NCBI RefSeq assembly: GCF_033568475.1
Contig: NC_133121.1
Location: forward strand, 191,296,664 to 191,360,663
Reading direction: 5' to 3'
DNA length: 64,000 nt
Source of the DNA: Henckelia pumila
Lineage: Eukaryota > Streptophyta > Magnoliopsida > Lamiales > Gesneriaceae
The translations under genes were made by a program, and so were the position numbers. Shown here piece by piece: positions 10,569 to 22,376 of the stretch. Numbering within the stretch: position 1 is the stretch's first letter; every line of letters starts with the position of its first letter. The notes beneath the pieces were generated by a model. It was given only the letters and a program-made list of their open reading frames with translations, was not told the origin of the DNA and ran no database searches.

Positions 10569-13500
10569 TCACTGGATTGATGCTGTTGTTTTCTCCTTCA
10601 TAACAGGGTGATCTAATCGAGATCCGCTTGACTCTGTTGGTGGTGTCTTCTTTTTATCATTCAATGAAGCTCTTAGATGAGATAATGTCACGAAATTCTT
10701 TCCATTTTTCACAATGAAATCATTCTTCACCACTGAATTCACCTGGCACATGAATTTTTTTTAAAAAAATTAAATATAACCAATGAATATATACATAAAA
10801 CCGTAGCATTTATAGCCCGAAAAAAAACAACATATTATGGTCCATTCTGGCACTGATCCTGACATGCTCTTTTCGAACAAAAATAATCAGCAAATTGATG
10901 TTGCTGTCCATTCCATCTACACCTCATTTTCTCAATGTTGAAACAGAAAATTCAAGTCTAGAACATGCACAAAGAGTATAACATCAATCTAGCATGATCC
11001 TATGCCATTCTTACATTTCATTCCTAGTTCAATCATCAAAGAACTAAGCTATAAACTCAAGCTACATCAAATATACTATTTACATCAAATTCAACTCATT
11101 CTTACATTTCATTCCTAGTTCAATCATCAAAGAATGCTCCTAGTTCAATCATAAACTTCAATATATAAAACACTTACATTGATTGAAAATACGGCCTTCG
11201 AATTACCAAAAATATTGATCCCACTTGCTTGTTGTCGTATAACCTGTTATCATCGATCCATACAGTAAAAACAGAAAGGAAATAAAATATTAGTGTCATA
11301 TAAAACTAAAAATTCAAAAACACATCAACATAAAAACCTGTAATTTCTTTCGTTTCTTCGACGCCAGTTCATCACGCATTGCTGCCTTATCAGATATGAA
11401 TCTTTCATCACCATCTCCTTCTAAAGCTTCATCCCAGCTCTCCATTTCATTGCATCCCTGTGGAGCTGACTGCATCTCACCAATATCCATTTCATTGTAT
11501 TCTTCCAATGTTGTTTCATTTTCTTTTTGCTCCATTTCATTGCATTCTTGTGGGATTGCTTGTTCCTGTTCCACAAATTTACTTTGTGGTGATCTAGGTC
11601 TGGTACAACTTCTCTGGTTATGGCCAAATCCACCACATCGCTTGCATTTGTTGTTTCTTTTTATCTCTTTCAGCTTTGTTTGGTTTGAAGCTGGTACTTC
11701 ATCAGGTTCCCTTCTTCGCAACTTCGCTGGCCTACCAACTCTTTCCTTATAAACTGGTGGTAAGGGGGGGGATTAAGTCACATGAAGGCCACAACTCTTG
11801 TCCATCTATTGGCATGATTGACCTTGCATAACATCGTTTGTATGCTTCAATGCTATAATAACGATGCACATAAGCCTCTGGATTTTCTCTTTTGCACCAC
11901 ATAACACATATAGCATGTGGACATGGAATCCCAGTCATTTCCCATCTTCTACAGCTGCAACTCATTTTACTTAGGTCAACAGAATGCTGATTGCGTGGAC
12001 CAGAGATCTGAAAATGCATCTCATCAGCCATCATCGGTCTAAACGTAGCCGCATCCTTGCAATTCTTTGCCATCACTACTTTAATCTTTGGGCATATTGC
12101 ACCATCCCACTTCTCTGCCTTTGACCTGTTCAACTGAAATCTGACCATCAACATATTTCTAATCGATTCGAACATTGGAATTATTGCCTTCTCCCTAGCC
12201 TCTAAAATCATACTGTTGAAACATTCACACATATTGTTCAAAAGTATGTCACATTTGGGGATGGTGCTAAAGAATGCCTTGCACCAGTGATGTTCAGGTT
12301 TTTTGGCCAACCATGCATATGCATTTCCATCAATCTTCTTCAAATCTTCCATGCGTCTTTTGAACTCTTCAACTCTTGTTGCTCTTGCTGCAGCCCAAAG
12401 AGCATTTTTGATTGCCACACCTCTAAAACCAGCAGCTTTCATGTTTCTCAAGAGATGCCTAACACAAAATCTGTTTTCAGCATCGGGATACAAACTCTCG
12501 AAGGCAGGAATCAACCCTTTTTGTTTGTCGGACATAAATGTCCAGCCATGCTGATTTTCAAAGCCGATATCTTTATCTAACAACCGAAGAAACCACACCC
12601 AACTGTCCTTACTCTCTCCTTCAACCAAGGCATAAGCAATAGGAAAAATATTATTGTTAGGATCTAGGCCAACTGCCGCTAATAACTGCCCCCTGTCTTT
12701 GTTTTCAGAAAACAACCATCCACACCAATCACGGGCCTACATGCATCCTTGAAACCATCTTTGCATGCCGAGAAACAAACATAAAGTCTTTGAAATCTTG
12801 GCCCATCATCATCTTCTGTCAATTTCAGAATTACAGAAGCACCTTCGTCAGTCCTCTTCAATTCAGAGCAATAATCTCTTATTCGGCTAAATTTTTCTTG
12901 TATGCTGCCCTCAACTAGTTTCATTGCTTTTTTCTTAGCCAAATAAGCTTGCTTATATGAAATAGTTGTGTTCAAAGTGTTTTCTACCTCGACTTTGAAC
13001 TCGCTGGTACCTAACTTAGGATTTGACTTGAATTTCTTCTCAAAAGTAGATCCCAACCAGCCTGCTTTGATGCTTCTGTTCTTGCTGTGCCAATAGCAAT
13101 TGTCATGCTCGGGGATAAATGTTTTTATTTGCCAACACGAGTCTTTATTCATTGGTGAACAAAGAATACACCAATTACAACCTTCATTGATGCATATACC
13201 ACGAAGTCTTTTGTTGTCATTCTTTACAAACTTCACTGTACGTCCTCGTCTGATACAATGACTCTCTATTGCAAATTTGGCCTCATTCTTTGAACTGAAT
13301 ATCATACCGAGCTTCAAATCAATATTTTTAGAATCTTCAATAGGGTCATACATTGGAAAGGTTGGTGCATCGTCCTCATCAGATTCAAGAGCACTCCCAA
13401 AACCATCACTTTCTAGACAGTCATAATCCCCTTCATCCTGCCCCATCCTAGACAGCAAGTCATCCGAAATTCCAACATCTTCCACTACATTTTTCCCTTT

Positions 13501-13947
13501 CAAATTTTCAGCAGCATGATTCTTCAGATTCTCCGCTAACTGAACTTCTTCCTCAAATTCAAAATCACTATCATGAAAACCATTTGCACCGTCTTGAGTG
13601 GTTGCATCTTTCTGATTATTTGTAGCTACTTCAACATGTTCCATGTAAACTTCAACTTCAAAGTTATGTGGGATATGATCCTTAATTTCAAGCACACCAA
13701 CATCATTTTCCAAATATCTCCCTTTGGTTAAACTTTTCCCGAGCTTGTGCCAGAGCTTGAAACTATTCTCATCTGTAAATCCCAACTCTTTTGCATACCC
13801 ACGAAGTTCAATTATCCCCAACTTATCCAGATCAACGAAGTCGAAGTATTCAATATTACCACCTTTGTACACTTTTTTTTTGCGAATTGTTTCCATCGTA
13901 CCACCGTAATATAATTTTAGTGTGAAACATGTAGGTTCTCCCATCAC
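10569..13947 (-). pseudogene. mudrA-type MULE transposase, two frameshifts
   Basis: Model: exon 1 13947-11338, exon 2 11243-11178, exon 3 10742-10569, with GT-AG introns and matching phase. Exon 1 encodes, in order: a PB1-like N-terminal domain (CFTLKLYYGG...YFDFVDLDKLG); an acidic stretch; the MuDR DNA-binding domain (NEAKFAIESHCIRRGRTV); the MULE DDE core, with first Asp in VIGVDGCFLK, second in FMSDKQKGL, and the C2H signature FCVRH; a SWIM zinc finger (CSCRRWEMTGIPCPHA); and a zinc knuckle (CKRCGGFGHNQRSC). Exons 2 and 3 add a basic tail. The reading frame is broken twice: just after the first catalytic Asp, in a C5 run on the plus strand (12689-12693, one base short), and before the zinc knuckle, in a G8 run (11764-11771, one base extra). 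Everything else is open. The breaks are either real or homopolymer errors in the assembly. Function by family: binding the TIRs and cutting and pasting the element, in the nucleus. Confidence 0.88.
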
Positions 13948-14653
13948 ACCTGGAAAAAATACAGGTACTGAATTTCAAACCATAATACAACGGATAAACT
14001 TTTTTTGCTAACTAAATTAATACTGTGTATAATAAAGTAATACAAAAATTAATATCGTGCAGAAAAAATTACCATAATTTGGCGTGAAACTCAGAGAATG
14101 GGTGCTCCGTCTAGCCATAATTTTGCAAATGCTGCTTATAAACTATTGAGAGATGTTTGCCTCCATGATATTCAACAACAGATTGTTTCCTCTCATGTTG
14201 ATATTATTCTCACTTATTACAATAACTGTTGTACTAGATCAAACATAGAGCAAAAAATACATGAATTTGATAGAAAACAGAGTAGAACAGTGAAAAATTG
14301 GGTATCAAGGGACTCAATTCAGCAACCACCTCATCACCATTTCCCTTCAAGATGTATACCTATGGTAGTTCTGGGCTTCAATTGCCATTTTCACAAAAAC
14401 CAAAGAAATCCTAACTCAAATTTCCATCAAGTAATTTCTGACTCGTGAGGTGTTAGCTAGAATATTCATCTCAGTCAAATTTAATCTGCAGCTTCTACCA
14501 AATAATTATATATGCAAGCATTTACCTTAAGCGAGATTTGGATTTGAAAGAGATGACCCGATCTTCTAACTCAGCTGGAAGAAATGGTGTGTTCTAGGGT
14601 TTTGAATTGGGGCAACACGTGATAAGAGTTAGAATTTGAGAAAAATGATAGAA
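13948..14653 (-). promoter_or_regulatory. Upstream region of the MULE transposase gene
   Basis: Between the transposase start and the right TIR no coding signal is seen on the minus strand. A plus-strand frame of 116 codons (14098-14448) has no family resemblance and lies antisense to the likely 5' leader, so it is not called a gene. Confidence 0.35.
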
Positions 14654-14820
14654 ATATGGATGTGGGCCTTCATCACCGTGAAAATTTAACGTCGAGTTGA
14701 CGGGAGGGACCAAATTCGGAAAATTTATGAAAGACGAAGGACCATTTAAGCGGCCCGATAAGTCGAGGGACTATTTTTGGATAAGTCACAAACAAGAGGG
14801 ACGAAAATGGGCATTACCCC
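14654..14820 (-). repeat. MULE right terminal inverted repeat (167 bp)
   Basis: Exact reverse complement of 8789-8955, ending GGGCATTACCCC next to the TSD at 14821-14829. By analogy with MuDR it would contain the promoter of the transposase gene. Confidence 0.95.
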
Positions 14821-14835
14821 TATTTTTTCTACAAA

Positions 14836-17703
14836 CTAGTAAAAAACACGTGCGTCGCACGTGAGTACACATAATCAATTTATAATTTGTGGGTCATATC
14901 ACTCAAAGTTATAATCATTTTTTAAGAATTTATTTCCTGAAATTAAAATTCATCTCTCCTTAATATATATGATAATATTTTAGTTTGATTAAAAAATAAT
15001 TTAAAATTTCCTAAAAAATATAGGTGTTACCTAAATTTCATAAATTTAGTCCTAATAATATGTAAGATGATGTTTTCTATCCGTATATTTTTTAAAACAC
15101 ATTTTTTATAGTTGTAAATATGAATTAAGATTTAGAAATAGATCTTTTCTAGAATTCAAAAATCATGTTCATTTTTTTAAGCTACTCAAAAAATTTAAAA
15201 TTTAAATTTAATTTTATTATTAATTGTGTATCTCAAATTAATTTGAATGTTCAAATCATACTACGAATGATAAACAATTTAAATATTCAAATTTTGTCCT
15301 TTTCATCGTAACCACTTGGACATCCGATCCATTCCTCTGTTTTATTATGTGTTTTCTTATTTGAGTAAACGCAATTAATTTCTCGTCATCTTTGATATCA
15401 ATGAATTCATGTGCTGGTTGTTCGGATATTTTCTCATCTTATTTCTTATTTATAGATTTTGGTGAATTTTTCTTTTTTCTTCTTCGGTGTCATTTGCTCT
15501 CTTGGCGTTTTAGCTAGTTTCGAAGATTTTTTGTCATAGTATTTGCAATCCTTCCGTGACAATACAGAGAGACGCTTCTTCTTTAATTTTTACTAAGTTA
15601 TTTATCTATCTTAAAAGGGCAAAGTCGATAATTCACAATCGTAAAATTTTGCCCTTTTATTCACTCTTTTAGATATGTATAGATATAGATATCATGTAAT
15701 TTACAATCATGTATCAATTTTGAATTGTGAAAAAAAAACATTTTATATAATTGATCTAATATTTTATTCACACAATCAAAAAATGTCATTGTATATATTA
15801 TTCATATTTTAGTTGAAGAAAACACCATTTTAACCAATTAAATGTCAATAATAAAGGCCAAATAAAAATATATATGAAATCATTATCAGGCATTAATTAA
15901 TGCCCTATAAAAATTTACTTATATGTCCTTACACAAAATGTACTCTGTGTATTGTATATTACTTTTATATCCCTATGTATATTTATTAGGAATACATGGG
16001 CAAGAGAATAAAAGGGCAAAGTCGATAATTCACAATCGTAAAATTTGCCATTTTATTCACTCTTTTAGATAGGTATAGATTATTCACAAAATCAAAAAAA
16101 TGTCATTGTATATATTATTCATATTTTAGTTGTAGAAAACACCATTTTAACCAATTAAATGTCAATAATAAAGGTCAAATAAAAAGATATATGAAACCAT
16201 TATGATGCACTAATTAACGCCCTATAAAAATTTACTTATATGTCCTTACATAAAATGTACTATGTGTATTGTATATTATTTTTATATCCCTATGTATATT
16301 TATTAGGAATACATGGGCAAGAGAATAAAATGGCAAAGTCGATAATTCACAATCGTAAAACTTTGCCATTTTATTCACTCTTTTAGATAGCTCTTTTAGA
16401 TAGGTATAGATTAAATGTCAATAATAAAAGCCAAATAAAAAGATATATGAAACCATTATGAGGCACTAATTAATGTCCTATAAAAATTTACTTATATGTA
16501 CTTACACAAAATGTACTATGTGTATTGTATATTACTTTTATATCCCTATGTATATTTATTAGGAATACATGGGCAAGAGAATAAAAGGGCAAAGTCGATA
16601 ATTCACAATCGTAAAACTTTGCTCTTTTATTCACTCTTTTAGATAGGTATAGATATAGATATCATGTAATTTACAATCATGTATCAATTTTGAATTGTGA
16701 AAAAAAAATATTTTATATAATTGATCTAATATTTTATTCACACAATCAAAAAAATGTCCTTGTATATATTATTCATATTTTAATTGTAGAAAACATCATT
16801 TTAACCAATTAAATGTCAATAATAAAAGCAAATAAAAAGATATATGAAACCATTATGAGACACTAATTAATGCCCTATAAAAATTTACTTATATGTCCTT
16901 ACACAAAATGTACTATGTGTATTGTATATTACTTTTATATCCCTATGTATATTTATTAGAAATACATGGATAATAGAATAAAAAGGGCAAAGTCAATAAT
17001 TCACAATCGTAAAATTTTGCCCTTTTATTCACTCTTTTAGATAGGTATAGATTATGAGACACTAATTAATGCCCTATAAAAATTTACTTATATGTCCTTA
17101 CACAAAACGTACTATATGTATTATATATTACTTTTATATCCCTATGTATATTTATTAGGAATACATGGATAAGAGAATAAAAAAGGCAAAGTCGATAATT
17201 CACAATCGTAAAACTTTGCCATTTTATTCACTCTTTTAGATAGATATAGATAGATATAGATATAGATATAGATTTGCCCTTTTATTTACTCTTTTAGATA
17301 GGTAGATATAGATATCATGTAATTTACAATCATGTATCAATTTTGAATTGTGAAAAAAAAACATTTTATATAATTGATCTAATATTTTATTCACAAAATC
17401 AAAAAAATGTCCTTGTATATATTATTCATATTTTAGTTGTAGAAAAACCATTTTAACCAATTAAATGTCAATAATAAAGGCCAAATAAAAAGATATATGA
17501 AACCATTATGAGGCACTAATCAATGCCCTATAAAAATTTACTTATATGTCCTTACACAAAATGTACTATGTGTATTGTATATTACTTTTATATCCCTATG
17601 TATATTTATTAGGAATACATGGGCAAGAGAATAAAAGGGCAAAGTCGATAATTCACAATCGTAAAACTTTGCCCTTTTATTCACTATTTTAGATAGGTAT
17701 AGA
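14836..17703 (-). mobile_element. Non-autonomous Helitron
   Basis: On the minus strand it begins TCTATACCTATCTAAAA (17703 downwards) and ends with a palindrome (14863-14847, arms CACGTGCG and CGCACGTG), seven bases, then CTAG (14839-14836). It sits between A and T of the host with no target duplication. Joining the flanks (ctacaaa and tgtggatg) restores the LINE zinc-knuckle codons. These are the defining Helitron features. No Rep/helicase gene is present. About 15000-15600 is AT-rich unique sequence, the rest a tandem array. Confidence 0.88.
15605..17703 (-). repeat. Array of seven Helitron 5'-terminus units with hairpins
   Basis: Seven units recur at about 15613, 15999, 16323, 16582, 16977, 17175 and 17629, spaced 200-450 bp. 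Each has a hairpin (in the last copy, arms 17629-17645 and 17666-17682, 17 bp perfect, 20-base loop) followed by a copy of the Helitron 5' end (plus strand 'agataggtataga'). The body behind the hairpin is cut to different lengths in different units, always next to the 5' terminus. Full units share 'gatatcatgtaatttacaat'. Confidence 0.85.
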
Positions 17704-18204
17704 TGTGGATGTATTGGACATGCTTTTCGAGATTGCGAGGTGACCTCGGAGGAAAAAGGTAAATTATCGTATGGTAGCTGGTTTAAAGCCCCATTTAAGG
17801 GTGGGGGAGCAAGGTCCAAATCGTCCTCTATGCACAACAGTAACAAACATCATCAAGAAAACACAGATGATACCTCTTCGGATGAACCGGAGAACATCGA
17901 GGGTGAAAAATCTGCGGCATCTCTTAAATCCAACCCCCTGGCCATCACCGTTTACTCTGACAAGAAACATGACAACAATAACAATGACACAATAGTGGAC
18001 AGGAACAAAGGAAAGAACCCTACAACTGCCTCTCATGGAAAGTATGTCCTCTCGTCTACTAGCCCCTCTAAGAGTGGTCTGCATGCTACCAATACCACGT
18101 GCCTTAGTAGAAAAGTGGACATCCAGGATGGATGCAATGAGATTGATGGAGATAAAAGAAATGGAAAAGGCGAGCAAGGAAGAAAGGGAATCAATCGGCT
18201 ATAA
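17704..18204 (+). pseudogene. LINE ORF1, zinc knuckle and tail
   Basis: Starts directly at the Helitron edge with a CCHC knuckle (CGCIGHAFRDCE), then a low-complexity, Ser/Asn/Lys-rich tail, and stops at 18202-18204. The knuckle plus hydrophilic tail is the usual carboxyl half of plant LINE ORF1 proteins. It is the continuation of the ORF1 part at 8436-8788. Confidence 0.75.
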
Positions 18205-18359
18205 GTATTATTTCTAATGGGTCCAATACGGATATTGGTTCTAACACAGATGTGGTAATGGGCATCCAGCAAAAGAAAAGAAACCTTGACGATGCTCTGG
18301 GTATGACACTTGATATTCCAACGACGGCGGTCGGTTGCTAAGCAACCCCGTGGATATCA

Positions 18360-21300
18360 ATGAGTTGCATCATTTGGAATGTACGAGGGCTTGAGAACCA
18401 ACGTGCAATCCGAGAACTGAAGCGACTTATCGCAAAAAAAAAGAAGCCTTCCGTCCTTTCCCTCCAAAACAAAATTGAGGTAGTTCCAAACTACTCGGTG
18501 GAAAGAAGTATTAGATTTTCCTGAACTGTTTATTGTAAGAAACGTAGTGGGGGGTTACTACCACTATGGAAGAACCCTTTGATGTCACCATTCACTCTTA
18601 TTCATCTGGCCACATAGATTGCTCTATCATTTATCAAACACTCGGAGAAACATTGGAGATTTACGGGATTCTATGGGAACCCAGAACCAGGCAGCCGAAA
18701 TATTTCTTGGGAGCTGTTTCGTCGGCTCCATGGAAATCATGAACTTCGAGAGCTTCCCTGGCTCGTTGGAGGGGATTTTAATGAGATATGCTATGATAGA
18801 GAAAAATTTGGGGGAAATATGAGGCCAATGCACCAAACTAAGGAATTCCGGGATGTTCTTAAAGACTACTCTCTACAGGATTTACATGGAAGTGGGGAGT
18901 TTTACAAATGGGTTAATCAACGAGCCAATGATGAGTTGATTTTTGAGCGTCTTGACCGTTTCGTTGCTACGTTCTCATGGAGAATTCTCTACCCCGCAGC
19001 AAGAGCTCAGTCCTTTGAATGTTATCATTTTGACCACCGAGCTATTCTACTTGACCTTGGTAACGCCAGAGTGCATCAGTTCCATAATGGGCCAAGATTC
19101 CGGTTTGAAACTCATTGGGCCACTGAGGCTGATATCTCGGATACAATAGCTAGAGGATGGTGCAAAGAATATGGCTCTTTGACTTTAACTCATCGCATCC
19201 AGAACTGCAAAGATGCTTTAAGTGCTTGGGCAGGTAATCGGTTTCGCAACTTCTCCAACCAAATTCAGAAGATGAGGGCTCGATTGAACAGACTCAAAAA
19301 ATCAGTCAATTGGAGTAACTCAGTTGCTCAGATTCAGACCCTTGAGAACCATATTGAGACTTTAGCCTCTAAAGAGGAGTTCTATTGGAAACAAAGAAGC
19401 AGGGTCAATTGGTTGGCACATGGTGACCAAAATTCCAAATTTTTTTCACGCAAGTGCATCGACCAAAAGAGCTAAAAACATTATCAATGGGCTCGTTTCC
19501 TCGCATGGAGACTGGTGTTCTGACAGAGAAGGTATGTCTGCAATTATTGGGAATTATTTCTCCATGTTATTCTCTTCGAGTCACCCCTCTGAATCTGAGT
19601 TACAACAAGTTATTGGTTGTATTGAACCGAGAATAGATGAGTACCAAAATTTCATGCTATATGATCCATTTACAGCAGAGGAAATCAAGAAAGCGGTATT
19701 TGACATGCACCCAAACAAATCTCCTGGGCCTGATGGTATGTTAGTGTTTTTCTTCCAGAAATTTTGGGCCGAAACTGGACAGGAAGTCACAAGGGCAGCG
19801 TTAGAAATTTTTAATTAAGGGGCCCAACTTGATGATTGGAATGGGAGTGGTCACATTAATTCCAAAACAAAATAACCCTATGACAATGAAGGATTATAGA
19901 CCGATTAGCATCTGCAATGTATGCTACAAGATAGTAGCTCGAGGTATGACTAATAGGCTTCGTCCTATTTTGAGACTGGCAGTGAATGATTTCTAAAGTG
20001 CATTTGTCCCAAGGAGACTGATCACAATAATGTTATCCTGGGATTTGAAACCTTACACTGGATCAAAATAAAAAAGGGGGTAAGAAAGGATATGCGGCTT
20101 TAAAGCTTGACATGAGTAAGGCATATGATATGGTGGAATGGAGATTCCTTGAGAGAGCTATGTTGAAAATAGGATTCTCCAGGGTCTAGGTTGAGAAGGT
20201 GATGAGATGTGTGCGCTCAGTTAAGTACTCTTTTAATCTTAATGGCGAGACTGTAGGATCAGTGATCCCAGAGAGAGTTCTGCAACAGGGAGGTCCTCTC
20301 TACCCTTATCTTTTTGTAATATGTGCTCAAGGATTGTCTGTCCTTTTTCTTTCATTCGAATCAAGAAAATTTATTACAAGGATCAGAATTGTGTCTTCTT
20401 GCCCGGCAATCTCTCACCTCTTTTTTGCAGATGGTAGTCTGATTTTCTTCCGTGCTACGAATGTCGATTGTAATGTGGTTCACCACTGCTTGTGTTTGTA
20501 TGAAAAATCCTCAGGCCAACTCATTAATTATGAGAAGTCTGCCCTATCATTCAGTCCAAATACATCAGTGGACGTTGCCAACAGAATTAAATCCCTACTG
20601 ACTATCCCTATTGTACAGGGGCATGACACTTAATTGGGTCTTCCGACCTTCTCTATGCGGAGCAAAAGATTGCAATTTCTATATCTGGTGGAGCGAGTGG
20701 CAAAGAGAATGCAGGGCTGGAGTAGCAAACATATTCTGCTGGGGGGGAAAAAGACATTAATTAAAGCAGTGCTGCAATCGATACCCACATATGACATGTC
20801 GTGTTTTCACATTCCGAATTCTATCAATGAGGCAATAGAAAGAGAATGCTCTAACTTTTGGTGGGGTGTGGAGAATGGCAGACAAAGGATGCATTGGAAA
20901 AAAAATGGCGATCACTCTGTACGCCAAAATGTTTGGGGGTATGGAATTTCGGTGTATGACAACTTTTAATAAGGCCTTACTAGCAAAACAACTTTGGTGA
21001 ATAATCATACAACCGGAGTCTCTTGTTGCTCGAGTTTTCAAAGCCAGATACTTTAAACACCAAGATATTATGAATGCATCATTAGGTAACAATCCGTCCT
21101 ATATCTGGAGATAATTTCTGTGGAGCAGAGAGCCACTCAGCAAGGGACTCAGATGGCGAGTTTGCAAAGAGGACAAGATCTTAACGTTCCAAAATCACTG
21201 GGTGCCAAGAATTCCGCATAGTAAACTCCCTCCTACTTGATGGTGCTTGGAATGAACCGGTGGTACGCTCACTTTTCCCCTACTATATTGTGCAAGATAT

Positions 21301-22342
21301 CTTGGAAACTACTATTATTAATTCACAGGCAGGGGATTCTAGATCCTGGTTCTTGGACCCCAAGGTAAATACTCGATTTGTGATTGGTATAAATTGGAAA
21401 TCAATTTCTATGATCCACCAAGTCATTGCTCTGATCTCAAGTCAAAAGGTTGGTGGAAGTTTATTTGATCTCTTTCAATTCCCCTCAAAGTTCGGATCTT
21501 TTGGTGGCGAGCTTTACACGACATAATACCAATAGAGGCGGATTTATTGTTCCACCTTGTTCCGATTAGCGGCCACTATTGCTTATGTTTCGAATCTTTG
21601 GATTCAACGATGCTGTGAAATCCTGTTGGAAAGGAACAAGATTTTAACTCACTCTTAAACAGGTTCGTCAAAGAGATTTTTTTGAGGTCTTCCTTTGGGT
21701 AAAAGATAAACTTAACAGAAAGGAGTTTGAGGAATTTGCAATGAGAACCTGGGCTACAAGTACTGAGAGGCAACTGTTACTCCACAATCCAGACAGGCAA
21801 TTCGCTTCGCTCAATGTTGATTGGAGTGTAAGGTTGTTGTGTGATTTTCAGGAAGCCAGGAGTTTTCTTCACGACCAGCTAGCCCACGTGTGTCTCAATC
21901 CAGATCGTCACCAGCTGATAACAGATTTATGTTGGAAGTAGACGCGACATATAATGAGACCTCGAATCATTTTACGGTGGGAGGGGCTTTACGTAACTCA
22001 TTGGGACAAATCCTCCTTGCCTTTGGGAAGAAAATTGCTACGCTTCAATCTGTAGTGTTTGCGGAATTGGTTGCAATCAGGGAAAGTGTTCAAACAGTGC
22101 AGGAGCGAGGCATGGTAATTCAAGAAATCAAAACCGATTCTCTACTGGCGGTGAAAGCAGACACCAATCTAGATGAGGATTTCAGTGATACTGGAGGAAT
22201 TGCAGCCGACATCAAAGACTTGCTTAGGATTAGTAACAATATCATATTATTTCATATTCGTCGTTCCGAGAATGTAGTTGTTCATTCTCTTCCAAATTTT
22301 GATATTTCTTTTCCCTCTCCTTTTGTTTGGGAGCACGGATAA
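18360..22342 (+). pseudogene. LINE ORF2: endonuclease, reverse transcriptase, RNase H
   Basis: Begins ATG at 18360 (MSCIIWNVRGLENQRA, the start of an APE-type endonuclease). It continues with WLVGGDFNEI (about 18765-18795), FDHRAILLDL (19030), the RT region with NKSPGPDG (19710), DYRPISICN (19890), KLDMSKAYD (20107) and HLFFADGSLIF (20418-20450), a zf-RVT-like stretch (20860-21560) and an RNase H domain (21925-22290: EVDATYNE, AELVAIRE, TDSLLAV). It is broken by many stops and frameshifts. The RT active site reads FADG instead of FADD, so the enzyme would be dead even if the frame were open. Full length is about 1,300 codons, as in the family. Confidence 0.88.
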
Positions 22343-22376
22343 TACTACAAGATTCTTCCTGTCAAAAAAAAAATTA

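Larger units (their letters stand above)
8789..14820 (-). mobile_element. Complete Mutator-like element (MULE) with two genes
   Basis: It is bounded by 167-bp terminal inverted repeats, which I find identical base by base, starting GGGGTAATGCCC. It is flanked by the perfect 9-bp target duplication TATTTTTTC (8780-8788 and 14821-14829). It carries a mudrA-type transposase gene (minus strand) and a small gene on the plus strand; the two converge, as mudrA and mudrB do in maize MuDR. Identical TIRs and TSD point to a recent insertion. It lies inside LINE ORF1. Confidence 0.95.
8152..22376 (+). mobile_element. Dead LINE, split by a MULE and a Helitron
   Basis: The pieces in order are: ORF1 amino end (about 8436-8788), MULE insertion, a few bases of LINE (14830-14835), Helitron insertion, ORF1 zinc knuckle and tail (17704-18204), ORF2 endonuclease/RT/RNase H (18360-22342), and an A-rich tail (about 22364-22376). 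This is the layout of plant L1-clade elements with an RNase H domain. The 5' end is not defined and may lie left of the hAT element, near 7425. Several stops and frameshifts show it is old. Confidence 0.85.

Noticed and set aside
14098..14448. Plus-strand frame of 116 codons inside the MULE
   Set aside because: It lies antisense to the likely transposase leader, has no family pattern and no supporting signals.
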